Shown here: positions 1 through 8,181 of the stretch, in pieces | Position numbering within the stretch: the first letter of the stretch is position 1 | Layout of the letters: every line of letters starts with the position of its first letter | Origin: an uncultured Alphaproteobacteria bacterium | GTDB taxonomy: Bacteria; Pseudomonadota; Alphaproteobacteria; CAKMZR01 | DNA: 20,963 nucleotides | Direction: 5' to 3' | Assembly: GCA_929200455.1 (NCBI GenBank) | Contig: CAKMZR010000006.1 | Span: 1-20,963 of the forward strand | Position numbers and translations under genes: made by a program | Notes under the pieces: generated by a model | What the model saw: the letters and a program-made list of their open reading frames with translations, nothing else | Told to the model about the DNA's origin: nothing | Databases searched by the model: none

Positions 1-105
1 TGGTGCTTCGTTGACGGGGGCGTGTACAACAGAGTGGGGCACGCCTATTTGCGAGAGGAGTTGGGTTCTTTGGGGGCTGTGGGACGCGAGTATGAGGGAT
101 GTCAT
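1..105 (-). CDS. maf: Maf-like nucleotide pyrophosphatase, N-terminal fragment (cut by window edge)
   Basis: Only the first 35 codons lie in the window; the gene continues past base 1. The translation begins MTSLILASHSPQRTQLLSQI and runs on through GVPHSVV to a final VNEAP. This matches the start of Maf/YceF/YhdE proteins (LVLASxSPRRxELL...GI, then the AxxxE segment), which hydrolyse non-canonical or methylated nucleoside triphosphates and were first linked to septum inhibition. The ATG at 105-103 overlaps the stop of the upstream phosphatase gene as ATGA, so the two are probably translationally coupled. No Shine-Dalgarno precedes the ATG, which also favours coupling. The subfamily cannot be judged from so short a piece. 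Confidence 0.8.
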   Translation of the reverse strand, partial: MTSLILASHSPQRTQLLSQIGVPHSVVHAPVNEAP

Positions 106-551
106 GAAGGGGGCAGGGGAGTGAGATTGAATCGGGTGATAATTTTGGAGGTGAGTTCTTGTCTTAGGTTTCTGTATGCGTGGAGTACGGAGGTTCGGTC
201 GCCTTCGATGAGGGAGGGGTCATCGGTTTGCCAATATTCGACTTGGCAAGCGATATTTTGGGTGAATTTTAGGGCTTTGATGTGGGCATCTTCTGAGAGA
301 GCGATGATGATGTCGAAGGAGAGGTCGACAAGGTTTTCGAAAGTTTTTGGGTTGTGGAGGTGCATAGAGACATCGTTTTCTTCCATGGAAGAGATCATGA
401 AGGGGTCTGGAGGTTTTATGTGGAGTCCGCAAGAGTCGCAAAAGAATCGATTTTTTCCGTAGTATTTGAGGAGTCCTTCGGCCATGGGCGATCGCAAGGC
501 ATTGTGGGAGCAGCAAAAGAGGACGGAATGTATGGAAGAGGTATCGGGCAT
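102..551 (-). CDS. Low-molecular-weight protein tyrosine phosphatase family protein
   Basis: A 149-residue protein with the LMW-PTP/arsenate-reductase-type P-loop near its N-terminus: C14-S-H-N-A-L-R20-S, the CX5R(S) motif, followed by PMAEGLL as in this family. A late WQTDDPS segment could supply the acidic general acid (DP). The fold is cytoplasmic; the substrate may be phosphotyrosine, phosphoarginine or arsenate and cannot be chosen from sequence. Alphaproteobacteria often carry a gene of this type next to maf, usually with infA between; here infA is absent and the stop overlaps the maf ATG. The start at 551 has no Shine-Dalgarno. The 72-bp gap to priA is AT-rich and could hold a weak promoter, but none is convincing. 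Confidence 0.85.
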   Translation of the reverse strand: MPDTSSIHSVLFCCSHNALRSPMAEGLLKYYGKNRFFCDSCGLHIKPPDPFMISSMEENDVSMHLHNPKTFENLVDLSFDIIIALSEDAHIKALKFTQNIACQVEYWQTDDPSLIEGDRTSVLHAYRNLRQELTSKIITRFNLTPLPPS

Positions 552-623
552 GGAAAGGGCAGAGGGTTTGAGGATGTTGTTTTGGCTAGACTATAATATT
601 GAGTTTTTAAAGCAAGGTTTGGG

Positions 624-2738
624 TCATAGGAAAGAGACGGGGTCGATATCGATGTGGAGGTTTACGCGCGAAGGTATGGATGCATTTTGGAGCCATTTTG
701 CGATGAAGGGTTGAGGGTGGTGTGGTCTTTTGCTTTTGATGAGGAATCGGAATCGGTAATTTTTTCGGACAAAGGGAATGGGAGCGGGAATGGGGGGAAA
801 GAGGGTGATGTGGTGTGCGGAGGGTGCGTTTTTGTAGAGTTGTCGGCATGTGCTTTCGAGGAGTTCGAGGTGTGAGGAAGAGAGGATGAAGGCGGCGTAG
901 AAGCTGTAGGGGGGGAGAGAGGCAGATTCTCGTATGGAGAGTTCGTGGTGGATGAATTGTTGTTGTGCGTTGGGGTCATTGATATTTTGCAGGGCTTGGA
1001 TGAGGGGAGAATTGGTTTGGTGTGATTGGATGAGGACTTCTCCTTTGAGGAGGGGGTCGCGACCTGATCGTCCCGAGACTTGGTGTGTCATTTGGAAGCA
1101 CCGTTCATTATTTCGGAAGTCGATTCCGGTGAATCCTTGTAGGGCGTCGATGATGCCGACGAGGGTGAGGGAAGGGAAGTGGAGTCCTTTAGCGATGAGT
1201 TGTGTGCCGATGACGATGTGGATTTGGTTGTTATGCATGTGTTCGAGAAATTTTTTGAGTTGATTTTTTTTGGAGAGTGTATCGGAAGTGGCGATGGCGA
1301 TTCGTGCGTTTGGGGCGAAAGAGGCGACTTCGCTTGCGATTCGTTCGACGCCCCATCCTTTTGGGAAGAAGGAAGAGGGTTTGCGGCAGTGGGGGCATTG
1401 CGAGGGTAGGGTATGTTGATTTCCGCAGAGGTGGCATAGGAGTTGGGTATTTGGGGGAATATTTTTCTCGAAGGGGTGTGAGTTTGTGGGTGTTGAGAAG
1501 AAGATTCCGTCGAGGAGTTTTTGAGATTTTTGGGTGTGGAGATGGAGAGCGAGGATGTGTTCGTCTTGGGGGCATAGGAGGGGTTGTCCGCATGAGTGAC
1601 AGAGGACGACGGGGGCGTAACCTCTACGATTGAGGAAGAGGAGGGACTGTTGTTGCAGTTGGAGTCGGGAGAGGATTTTTTCTTTGAGGGGTTGTGAGAT
1701 GAGATTTTTGGGAGCGGAGACGAGGGTGTCATTCATATCGCAGAGGGAGACGGAGGGGAGGGATGCTTTTCCGAATCGTTTTTTGAGGGAGAAGTGTTGG
1801 TAGCGTTTGGTTTGGACGTTGTGTATGGTTTCGAGGGAGGGGGTGGCTGAAGAGAGGATGATGGTGGCTTGAGTGCATTGAGCGCGTAGGACGGCGATAT
1901 CTCGGGCGTGATAGATGGCTCCGCCTTCTTCTTGTTTATAGCCGTTGTCATGTTCTTCATCGATGATGATGGTGGCAAGATGAGGGCAAGGGAGATGGAG
2001 AGCGGATCGTGTTCCGATGAGGATGGGGAGTTCTCCTTTTTGCCATTGTTGCCAGATATGGCGGCGTTGTGCGAGGGTAATTTCTGAGTGCCAGAGGGCG
2101 ATATTGTGTGAGAAGAAGGCTTGAGCACGGAGGAAGGTTTGTTCAGCGAGGAGGATTTCCGGGAGGAGTATGAGGGTTTGTTTTTTTTGTGCGAGTGTAT
2201 GTTGGACGAGGGAGAAGTAGGTTTCTGTTTTTCCTGATCCTGTGATTCCTTCGAGGAGTATGGGGGAGAACTGGGATTCTGAGGCAATGCGTTGGAGATT
2301 ATTTGCGATGGTGCGTTGTTCTGTGTTGAGTTGGATTTGGGAGATTTTTTGGGGATGGGGTGGATTGTTGAGGATGAGGGATGGAGATTTTTTGGTTGTC
2401 TGTTTTTTGGGTTGGGAGAGGAGTTGGGGTGAGGGAATGGCGAGTCTTAGCCATTGTCCGAGGGAGCCCATGGTGTAGGCTTGGGCGCGTTTGAGGTAGA
2501 GGATGAAGGAGGGGGGGAGGGGTTCGAAGAGGGGAATGGGTTCGGCATTTTTGAGTTTTGATGCGGGGATAAGGGGGAGATTTGTTTTGTCCCATACGAC
2601 TCCGACGACGTCTCGTCCTCTGAGGTTGACATGGACGAAGGTTCCGGGAGTGGGTATTGATGAGTCGGAGAAAGCGTAGGAGAAAGGTTCTGGAGCGTAG
2701 GGAGTGAGGACGGAAACGGTATTTGGGTCAGGGGACAT
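624..2738 (-). CDS. priA: Primosomal replication restart helicase PriA
   Basis: A 704-residue protein, close to the usual PriA length. PriA is a 3'-5' superfamily 2 helicase that binds stalled forks and loads the replicative helicase. In order: an N-terminal DNA-binding part (residues 1-105), Walker A GITGSGKT (164-171), DEEH box (260-263), SAT motif (297-299), a Cys-rich zinc region (380-451), the IGTQLIAKG helicase motif (511-519) and a QVSGRSGR arginine-finger motif (553-560). The zinc region has C380, C383, C389, C435, C438, C448 and C451. The usual eighth Cys, expected at 392, is Asp (CPQD), and the stretch between the first and second Cys groups is longer than normal. It lies 42 bp downstream of moaB and probably shares its transcript. 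No Shine-Dalgarno is seen at the ATG. Confidence 0.97.
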   Translation of the reverse strand: MSPDPNTVSVLTPYAPEPFSYAFSDSSIPTPGTFVHVNLRGRDVVGVVWDKTNLPLIPASKLKNAEPIPLFEPLPPSFILYLKRAQAYTMGSLGQWLRLAIPSPQLLSQPKKQTTKKSPSLILNNPPHPQKISQIQLNTEQRTIANNLQRIASESQFSPILLEGITGSGKTETYFSLVQHTLAQKKQTLILLPEILLAEQTFLRAQAFFSHNIALWHSEITLAQRRHIWQQWQKGELPILIGTRSALHLPCPHLATIIIDEEHDNGYKQEEGGAIYHARDIAVLRAQCTQATIILSSATPSLETIHNVQTKRYQHFSLKKRFGKASLPSVSLCDMNDTLVSAPKNLISQPLKEKILSRLQLQQQSLLFLNRRGYAPVVLCHSCGQPLLCPQDEHILALHLHTQKSQKLLDGIFFSTPTNSHPFEKNIPPNTQLLCHLCGNQHTLPSQCPHCRKPSSFFPKGWGVERIASEVASFAPNARIAIATSDTLSKKNQLKKFLEHMHNNQIHIVIGTQLIAKGLHFPSLTLVGIIDALQGFTGIDFRNNERCFQMTHQVSGRSGRDPLLKGEVLIQSHQTNSPLIQALQNINDPNAQQQFIHHELSIRESASLPPYSFYAAFILSSSHLELLESTCRQLYKNAPSAHHITLFPPIPAPIPFVRKNYRFRFLIKSKRPHHPQPFIAKWLQNASIPSRVNLHIDIDPVSFL

Positions 2739-2780
2739 GGGGGAGTTTGTACTTTTGAGCGTGGGGTGTCTCCTGAGGGA

Positions 2781-3308
2781 TTATGAAGAGGAGAGTCTGG
2801 GGATGAGTTCGATGAAGTTGCAGGGTTGGTATCGTGAGTCGAGTTGGGATGAGAGGATGCCGTTCCATGCGTCGCGACAAGCGCCTGTGGATCCAGGGAG
2901 AGCGAAGATGTAGGTGGTGTCAGCGAGTACGGCAAGGGCGCGACTTTGTATGGTTGAGGTTCCGATTTTTGCGAAGCTGAGGTATCGGAAGAGTTCGCCG
3001 AATCCGGGGATATGTTTGGATGCGACATCTTCGAGGGCTTCGGGGGTGACATCTCGGGCGGTGAGTCCGGTTCCTCCTGTGGAGATGATGATATCGACGG
3101 AGCTGTCTTTTATCCAATGTTGGAGTTTTGAGACGATGAGATTTTTGTCATCTGTGACGATATCCATAGCGGCGAGGTTGTGACCGTCTTTGACGATGGC
3201 TTCGGAGAGGAATTTTCCTGATCGATCTGATTGGACATCGCGTGTATCGGAAACGACCAAGACGGCGATGGAAAGGGGTATGAAAGTTTTTTTGGTGTCG
3301 ATGGGCAT
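2781..3308 (-). CDS. moaB: Molybdenum cofactor biosynthesis protein MoaB
   Basis: A 176-residue MoaB/MogA-type protein. It carries the molybdopterin-binding signature IISTGGTGL about 95 residues in, followed by ARDVTPEAL, and near the end ALPGSTGACRDAW, all standard for MoaB. The family adenylylates molybdopterin (MogA) or is its MoaB relative; MoaB can be inactive in some bacteria. I placed the start at the ATG at 3308, which gives the usual N-terminus (FIPLSIAVLVVSDTR) and follows the slt stop by 7 bp. A longer reading into slt adds about 94 residues unlike the family. No other molybdenum cofactor genes are in the window; its place between slt and priA looks like a housekeeping arrangement. 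Confidence 0.93.
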   Translation of the reverse strand: MPIDTKKTFIPLSIAVLVVSDTRDVQSDRSGKFLSEAIVKDGHNLAAMDIVTDDKNLIVSKLQHWIKDSSVDIIISTGGTGLTARDVTPEALEDVASKHIPGFGELFRYLSFAKIGTSTIQSRALAVLADTTYIFALPGSTGACRDAWNGILSSQLDSRYQPCNFIELIPRLSSS

Positions 3309-3315
3309 GATGAAG

Positions 3316-5223
3316 TCATTTCTTGGGTAGGGTTTGGTTGGATGCTTGGGAGTGGTTGTTATGTTTTTGTGTTTGGTCTTGAGGAGCGTAGAGGGGCCAA
3401 TGGCTTTTGAGAATATCGCGTAGGCTTGAAGGTTGTTGTTCCATGAGGTCTCGATATATCCAGACGTTTCGCAGGACATGGCGTACATATTTTCTGGTTT
3501 CGCGAGGAGGCAGGCTTTCAATGTAGAGCAGAGGGTGTATGGTATCTGCGATTCGTTTTTTCCATGTGAGCATATTTCCGGGTCCGCCATTGTAGGCGAT
3601 GAGGGTTTTGAGAAGGTTTCCTTCTATGGAGGGTGTCGAGAGGAGCCAGCGTATGTAGGACTGTCCGAGTTGGATATTGACGGTGGGAGCGTAGAGGTTT
3701 TGACTGTGGCGTTGTTTGAGTTGATATTTTGAGATGAAGCGAGCGGTGGAGGGTATGATTTGCATGAGTCCGCGTGCTTGTCGACGGCTTTTTGCGAAGG
3801 GGTTGAAGTGGGATTCTTGACGGATGATGGCGTAGATGAGGGCGCGGTCGATGTGGTATCCTCCGTTTGGTGTCCAGAGGGGTTGGGGGAAGAGGGCTTT
3901 GAGGTAGGCATTTCCTGTGACTTGGAAGAGTGATTTTGCGGCGAGATAGCTGATGTAGGGAAGGTGAGCGATGTGGGCCAAGCGAATGATACTTTTGAGG
4001 ATGGAGGGGGCGACGTAACGAGACGTGAGGGGTCGAAGTTCGCTGATGGCTTTTTTGATTTCTCCGACTTCCATGAGGGCAAGGGCTCTTCTTACGGGAG
4101 GGAGGCTGAGGGTTCGTGTCCATGGTCTGTCTGAGACGAGGGGCAGGGATGATTTGTTATGGTTTGGATTTTTCAAGGAGAGCGTTCTGCAAGCGAGGTA
4201 ACCGTAGAATTCGAGGGATTCTTGGCAAGATTTTTGTAGGCGAGGGGACGCGTGTCTTGGGTATCCCGCCATGAGTGAAGCAAGGGCAGACCAATAGTAT
4301 CCTCGGGCTTTGGCTTCGGAGGATTGTTGAGATGATGTGACGTATTTGTCGAAGAATTCAGCGGATTCTGTGTAATTTTCTTGTCGCCAAGCGGCAAGAC
4401 CTGCCCACCAATAAGCGTCGAGAGCGTAGGAGGAAGAAAGGGGAAGGCTATCGAGGTAGCGAGCCATGGTGATGGATTTTTCCCATTTGTGGTAGCGGTA
4501 GTATCCACGAGCGATGGCCCCGAGGCTGAGAGCGTAGCCGTAACTTTTGAGTTTTTGAGTTTTTCTGAGTTGTTGGACATACTCGAGGGCACGGGTGATG
4601 TAGCCACTTTGGACCATGGATCGTACTTTTTTGTAGATTCTTTTTGAGTGGGCGGAGAGGGAAGGAGGTCTAAAGTTTGGGGAGGGAGGTGAAGTTCTGA
4701 GGTCTTTAGGTACGGGGTGAATGAGTCTGGGTATGGATGTATTTTTTGAGGGACGTCTTTTGATGGCGAGTTTGCGGACGGCGAGATTTCCGGGGTGGTC
4801 TGCGTATCGTGAGAGCCAATTTTTGAGTTCTTTGAAAGAGGATCGGTAGAGTCTAGGGTGCATATAGCGTTGGTAGAGAATGTGTCCTATGAGGATGGGT
4901 TGACGAATTTCCTGAATGGCTCTATCGGCACGTTTCCATTCTCCATTTTTTTGAGCATTGAAGATGATTTGGTAGATGTATTTGTCTTGTTCTGAGAGGA
5001 TTGATGGGAGTTGTTTTTGTTCTGTAGCGAGGGAGAGGGAACAAGGTGCGTGAAGGCAAGGTCCTTGGTTGTAGGGGAGTTCCCCGAAAGGGGCGAGGGG
5101 TGAGGATGTATTGACGAGGGTAGAGGGGTTGATTTTGGGAGGTTTTACGGCGGCCCCTGCAACAGCCCACCAAGGAGAGAGGCACAGAATGAGAACAAGA
5201 AAGCGTAAGGTTTGTATGATCAT
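3316..5223 (-). CDS. slt: Periplasmic soluble lytic murein transglycosylase
   Basis: A 635-residue exported protein. Residues 1-25 form a signal peptide (hydrophobic LRFLVLILCLSPWWAVAGAA). The middle, about 80-430, is rich in paired helices like the superhelical U and L domains of Slt70. The C-terminal catalytic SLT domain starts near 455: IIRQESHF with the likely catalytic Glu470, then GLMQIIPSTA (486-494 region) and LIAYNGGPGN (542-551 region). It cleaves the MurNAc-GlcNAc bond in peptidoglycan, forming 1,6-anhydro ends, in cell wall turnover. It appears to be the first gene of the slt-moaB-priA-phosphatase-maf group; a promoter is proposed at 5339-5367. The ATG at 5223 has no Shine-Dalgarno. 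Confidence 0.93.
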   Translation of the reverse strand: MIIQTLRFLVLILCLSPWWAVAGAAVKPPKINPSTLVNTSSPLAPFGELPYNQGPCLHAPCSLSLATEQKQLPSILSEQDKYIYQIIFNAQKNGEWKRADRAIQEIRQPILIGHILYQRYMHPRLYRSSFKELKNWLSRYADHPGNLAVRKLAIKRRPSKNTSIPRLIHPVPKDLRTSPPSPNFRPPSLSAHSKRIYKKVRSMVQSGYITRALEYVQQLRKTQKLKSYGYALSLGAIARGYYRYHKWEKSITMARYLDSLPLSSSYALDAYWWAGLAAWRQENYTESAEFFDKYVTSSQQSSEAKARGYYWSALASLMAGYPRHASPRLQKSCQESLEFYGYLACRTLSLKNPNHNKSSLPLVSDRPWTRTLSLPPVRRALALMEVGEIKKAISELRPLTSRYVAPSILKSIIRLAHIAHLPYISYLAAKSLFQVTGNAYLKALFPQPLWTPNGGYHIDRALIYAIIRQESHFNPFAKSRRQARGLMQIIPSTARFISKYQLKQRHSQNLYAPTVNIQLGQSYIRWLLSTPSIEGNLLKTLIAYNGGPGNMLTWKKRIADTIHPLLYIESLPPRETRKYVRHVLRNVWIYRDLMEQQPSSLRDILKSHWPLYAPQDQTQKHNNHSQASNQTLPKK

Positions 5224-5338
5224 TAAGCAGGGAACTGGGGGAAGGTGGGGGAGAAAAGAAACCCGGAAAGTGTGTTGAGCGAAAGGGGTATGTATTGTTC
5301 CCTTGTGTACGTCTGCCTACCTGAGGGTTCCTATTTTG

Positions 5339-5367
5339 GTTATAATTTTTTGCGGGATAATTGTAAA
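5339..5367 (-). promoter_or_regulatory. Predicted sigma70-type promoter for slt
   Basis: Read on the minus strand, TTTACA (5367-5362) and TATAAC (5344-5339) are separated by exactly 17 bp; each hexamer matches five of six consensus positions. Transcription would start near 5332 and leave a leader of about 110 nt before the slt ATG. The 280-bp gap 5224-5503 also holds a short inverted repeat (AAACCT 5465-5470 with AGGTTT 5479-5484) just after the receiver-protein stop; without a T-run it is a poor terminator. Nothing else is recognisable in the gap. Confidence 0.6.
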
Positions 5368-5503
5368 GAGTGAGGTTTTTTTTGTTGATGTTGGGTTTTT
5401 TGAGGGGGGCGTGGGTTTTTTGAGAGGGGGTGGAATTGTATTTTTCTCCACAGGAATAGGGTTTAAACCTTGATTTTTAGGTTTTGCTGAGGGGAGATAT
5501 TTT

Positions 5504-6466
5504 TTACGACTGAGAATATTTCCGCACGGTATCGGTGATGGCGGTAGCCTGTTCTCTGACGGCTTCGTCTTCTGAGAAAGCTTGTGTGATTCCGAGAGCG
5601 GTTTGTTGCATGACGGCGAGTTGTCGTTTTCCGAAGGGGAGGGTTTCATTTTGCAATGAGTGGATGAGTCCGAGGAGGCTGTCATACATTTCGACGATAT
5701 GGGAGTAGGGCGTCCCTTTGATTCGTTCTTTGGAGACGAGGGCACTATCGTAGAGTCTTTTGAGGTTGAGGTCTCTTGCTTCTTTTGGTGAGGAAGAGTC
5801 TTGGAGGAGGTAATGCATATTTTGAATGATTTCTCTTATTCCGAGGGCGCGTTTTTTTAGGATGATCTGACTGATTTCGCTATTGGTTTTTTTGATCATG
5901 TCTTTGACTTCTTGGGAGGAGACTTTTTGTCCACGTGCTTTGAGTGCGAAGACGTTGGGAACGATGATGGTTTGTTCGTCTGCATTATTTTTTTGGTTTA
6001 CGATGTGCTGATTGCTGGGAGCCCGTTTGGGTCCGATATAGTCTGGAGAGACGATATAGGGAGGTCGATGATCGACGGTGGCGATAATTTGCCGAGAGAG
6101 CATGGCGCGTGTGATGGGAGCGGGAATGAACATATCGACGCCTGAATTGAGAGCGGGAGAGATGTGTGAAGAGTCTCGCCGTCTGCTTGAGAGGATGACG
6201 GGTAGGTAAGGATTTCTGCCGGCGTATCCGAATCGCAAGCTGTTGATGGTCCGCAGGCAGGCGTCTGGTTGTTTGTCGTAATCGATATAGACGATATCGG
6301 GTCGGGTGGACTCGATTCGGTCTGCGAGGTTTTCCCCTTTTTTTTCGAAGAAGTAGTGGGTGATTTTTTGGTCACGAATGAGTTTGGCGAAGCTTTTGAG
6401 GCTGGCGTCTTGGTCGTGGCATATGAGGAAACGACAGGAAGAGACGCGTATAGGTTCATGAGGCAT
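5504..6466 (-). CDS. Receiver-like (CheY-fold) protein with degenerate phosphorylation site
   Basis: A 320-residue cytoplasmic protein. Residues 11-130 look like a response-regulator receiver: FLICHDQD (first strand), PDIVYID62 (probable phosphoacceptor strand), LPVILSS, then GVDMFIPAPIT. The usual acidic pair is HDQD rather than DD, and the conserved Lys of the KP turn is missing (PAPIT). The following HRPPYIVSPDYIGPKR segment resembles alphaproteobacterial receiver proteins whose receiver ends in a PRPFV...YFGPDRR motif. Residues 160-320 are helical, charged and unassigned, with no DNA-binding or enzymatic output domain that I can recognise. The start at 6466 has a good AAGGAG at 6478-6473, unusual among the minus-strand genes here. 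It is divergent from the gcv operon. It may act in a motility or stress network, but partners are not visible. Confidence 0.75.
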   Translation of the reverse strand: MPHEPIRVSSCRFLICHDQDASLKSFAKLIRDQKITHYFFEKKGENLADRIESTRPDIVYIDYDKQPDACLRTINSLRFGYAGRNPYLPVILSSRRRDSSHISPALNSGVDMFIPAPITRAMLSRQIIATVDHRPPYIVSPDYIGPKRAPSNQHIVNQKNNADEQTIIVPNVFALKARGQKVSSQEVKDMIKKTNSEISQIILKKRALGIREIIQNMHYLLQDSSSPKEARDLNLKRLYDSALVSKERIKGTPYSHIVEMYDSLLGLIHSLQNETLPFGKRQLAVMQQTALGITQAFSEDEAVREQATAITDTVRKYSQS

Positions 6467-6496
6467 ATTAATCTCCTTTATAAATTGGTTTGGTCT

Positions 6497-6530
6497 CTGC
6501 TCAAGGATCGGATATGCAAAACGTGAGCAG
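6497..6530. repeat. Inverted repeat in the leader of the receiver-like gene
   Basis: CTGCTCA (6497-6503) and TGAGCAG (6524-6530) are perfect 7-bp complements around a 20-nt loop. They lie between the proposed minus-strand promoter and the receiver-gene ATG, so they would fold in its leader RNA or could bind a dimeric regulator. Nearby, GGTTTGG at 6487-6493 is complementary to CCAAACC, which occurs twice at 6602-6618. The function is unknown. Confidence 0.4.
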
Positions 6531-6626
6531 ACAACAAAGACTCGAGGAAGAGGAACAGAAGTTTTATCCAGACATCCATAAGAGCATGAAGGCTATAAAT
6601 CCCAAACCGGTCCAAACCAGTATTGT

Positions 6627-6655
6627 ATGATACTTTAAGGAGCGTTGATAGTCAA
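6627..6655 (-). promoter_or_regulatory. Predicted sigma70-type promoter for the receiver-like gene
   Basis: On the minus strand, TTGACT (6655-6650) and TATCAT (6632-6627) are separated by exactly 17 bp, a close match to the sigma70 consensus. Transcription would start near 6620 and leave about 150 nt of leader before the ATG at 6466. The plus-strand promoter for the gcv operon must lie between here and the riboswitch at about 6785; the best I see is TTGAAA at 6694-6699 with a poor -10 at 6717-6722, which I do not call. Confidence 0.6.
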
Positions 6656-6784
6656 TAAATTTAGAAGTTTGGATTGTGGTTGAGGAGATAGGCTTGAAAG
6701 AGAGGAAGGTCTGTGTTAGCAAAGAGAGAAGCTATGTGGGAGAGGTTCTGCTGAGAGCGAATGATTTTCTTTTGGGTTTTGGGA

Positions 6785-6990
6785 GGGGGAGAAGGAAGGA
6801 CGTGAGTAAGTGAGGGCCGCCGAAGGGGCAAAGTAAGATGTCTTGTAATCTCTCAGGCACAAGGACTGCATAGTTTTGAAGGACTCTGGAGAGAAGAGAT
6901 GGTGTTGCCATTTCTCACCGACGGGGAGAGCAAAAGAGAGGGTACGGGGGGAATTTTTGCGGAACTCTCAGGTATCAAGGACAGACAAGA
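6785..6990 (+). promoter_or_regulatory. Tandem glycine riboswitch controlling the gcv operon
   Basis: Two glycine-aptamer-like units sit in the leader of gcvT. The first has the core GCCGAAGGGGCAAA (from 6818) and then CTCTCAGGCACAAGGAC (from 6851). The second opens with CTGGAGAG, has a P3-like hairpin (AGATGG with CCATTTCT), a core CACCGACGGGG, and closes with CTCTCAGGTATCAAGGACAG (from 6965). This layout is that of tandem glycine riboswitches, which usually turn on gcv genes when glycine is abundant. The second core departs from the common CCGAAGG (A to C), so its glycine binding may be weaker. About 67 nt separate it from the gcvT ATG; a weak hairpin (ATCAC...GTGAT near 7013-7028) could be part of the expression platform. 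Boundaries are approximate. Confidence 0.9.
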
Positions 6991-7057
6991 CTTTAATATG
7001 ATGGGATACGGATCACTTTGGGCGTGATTTGTGTGCTGTTGTGTGAGGTTTACGCGT

Positions 7058-8164
7058 ATGGTATCTGAAGGCTCGGGAGGTGGTTTGTTGAAGACGAAAT
7101 TGTATGATTGGCACTGTGTCCGTGGGGCGAAGATGGTTCCGTTTGCGGGTTATGAGATGCCTCTTCAGTATGAGGGGATAAGGTCTGAGCACCTTGGTAC
7201 GCGCAAGGGAGCGGGTTTTTTTGATGTATCGCATATGGGTCAACTGCGTCTTGTGGGATTGGATGGAGCTCGTGTTCTTGAGAGGGTTGTGGGAGCAGGA
7301 CTTGGTGACTTGCGGGCTGGTAAGTGGTGTTATACGCAAATTTTGAATGAAGAGGGCGGCATAGAGGATGATCTTTTGGTGGGCAGGGATGATCGAGAGG
7401 GTTCTAGGGTTTTGCATTTGGTGGTGAATGCGTCTCGGAAGCACGAGGATGCTTTGTTGATAGAGGGATTGATAGGCTCAAGTGATGATGCGAAGCTGAA
7501 GTGGGTTGCATCGCGGAGTTTGATAGCGGTTCAGGGTCCGGGTTCTTGTGAGGTATTGTCATTGTTGTGGGAAGGCGTGGAGGATATACCGCGAATGGGT
7601 ATGAGACGTGAGGGGGATGTATTGATATCAAGGACGGGTTACACGGGCAATGATGGATTTGAGATTTCGCTTGATGATGGGGATGTGGAGGAGGTGGCAA
7701 CGATTTTGGCGGGAGATGAGAGATTGACGCTTTGTGGTCTTGGTTCTCGTAACAGTTTGCGATTGGAGGCGGGTATGTGTTTGTATGGTCATGATATTGA
7801 TGAGGGTACGACGCCCGTGGAGGCGGGTTTGGCTTGGAGTTTGGGTCGTGGTAGGTCTGGATACAGAGGGTATGAGAAGGTGAGGTCTCAACTGGAGGGG
7901 GGCGTGGAGAAGACGCGAGTGGGTTTATTATTGGGGGAGCGTTCGATAGTTCGTGATGGAGCTAAGATTTATGATGAGGGAGGACTGGAGGAGGTGGGCT
8001 ATGTGACGAGTGGTAGTTTTTCGCCGAGTTTGGGCGTGGGTATAGGGATGGGATATGTGGGGTCATCTTTTTCGGAAGAGTCGACCCTTTTGAAGTGCGA
8101 CATTAGGGGAACCTTGCATGAGGCAAGGGTTGTGAGGATGCCGTTTTTGGATCATGTACGTTGA
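7058..8164 (+). CDS. gcvT: Glycine cleavage system T protein (aminomethyltransferase)
   Basis: A 368-residue T protein. It takes the aminomethyl group held on lipoylated GcvH, passes the one-carbon unit to tetrahydrofolate and releases ammonia. The family landmarks appear in order: LYDWHCVRGAKMVPFAGYEM near the start, FFDVSHMGQ, GGIEDDLLV, VVNASRKHED, VQGPGS, SRTGYTGNDGFEI, CGLGSRNSLRLEAGMCLYG, TTPVEAGLAW and the C-terminal VGYVTSGSFSPSL. I chose the ATG at 7058, with TGAGG 9 nt upstream. A TTG at 7088 with GGAGG at 7076-7080 is a credible alternative; a GTG at 7031 would be overlong. First gene of the riboswitch-controlled gcvT-gcvH-gcvP operon; 17 bp separate it from gcvH. Confidence 0.97.
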   Translation: MVSEGSGGGLLKTKLYDWHCVRGAKMVPFAGYEMPLQYEGIRSEHLGTRKGAGFFDVSHMGQLRLVGLDGARVLERVVGAGLGDLRAGKWCYTQILNEEGGIEDDLLVGRDDREGSRVLHLVVNASRKHEDALLIEGLIGSSDDAKLKWVASRSLIAVQGPGSCEVLSLLWEGVEDIPRMGMRREGDVLISRTGYTGNDGFEISLDDGDVEEVATILAGDERLTLCGLGSRNSLRLEAGMCLYGHDIDEGTTPVEAGLAWSLGRGRSGYRGYEKVRSQLEGGVEKTRVGLLLGERSIVRDGAKIYDEGGLEEVGYVTSGSFSPSLGVGIGMGYVGSSFSEESTLLKCDIRGTLHEARVVRMPFLDHVR

Positions 8165-8181
8165 GGAGAGGAAATAGAGAG

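Noticed and set aside
1088..3052. Long antisense or alternate-frame ORFs over priA (Ser/Pro/Thr-rich, up to 214 codons)
   Set aside because: They overlap well-supported PriA and MoaB, have low-complexity composition and no family motifs. G+T bias on the plus strand reduces stop codons in other frames.
3309..3590. Extended MoaB start inside slt
   Set aside because: The extra ~94 residues lie in an alternate frame of the slt 3' end and do not resemble MoaB.
5431..5460. DnaA-box-like TTCTCCACA and possible origin
   Set aside because: Only one imperfect box, no cluster, no AT-rich unwinding element, and no origin-linked genes nearby.
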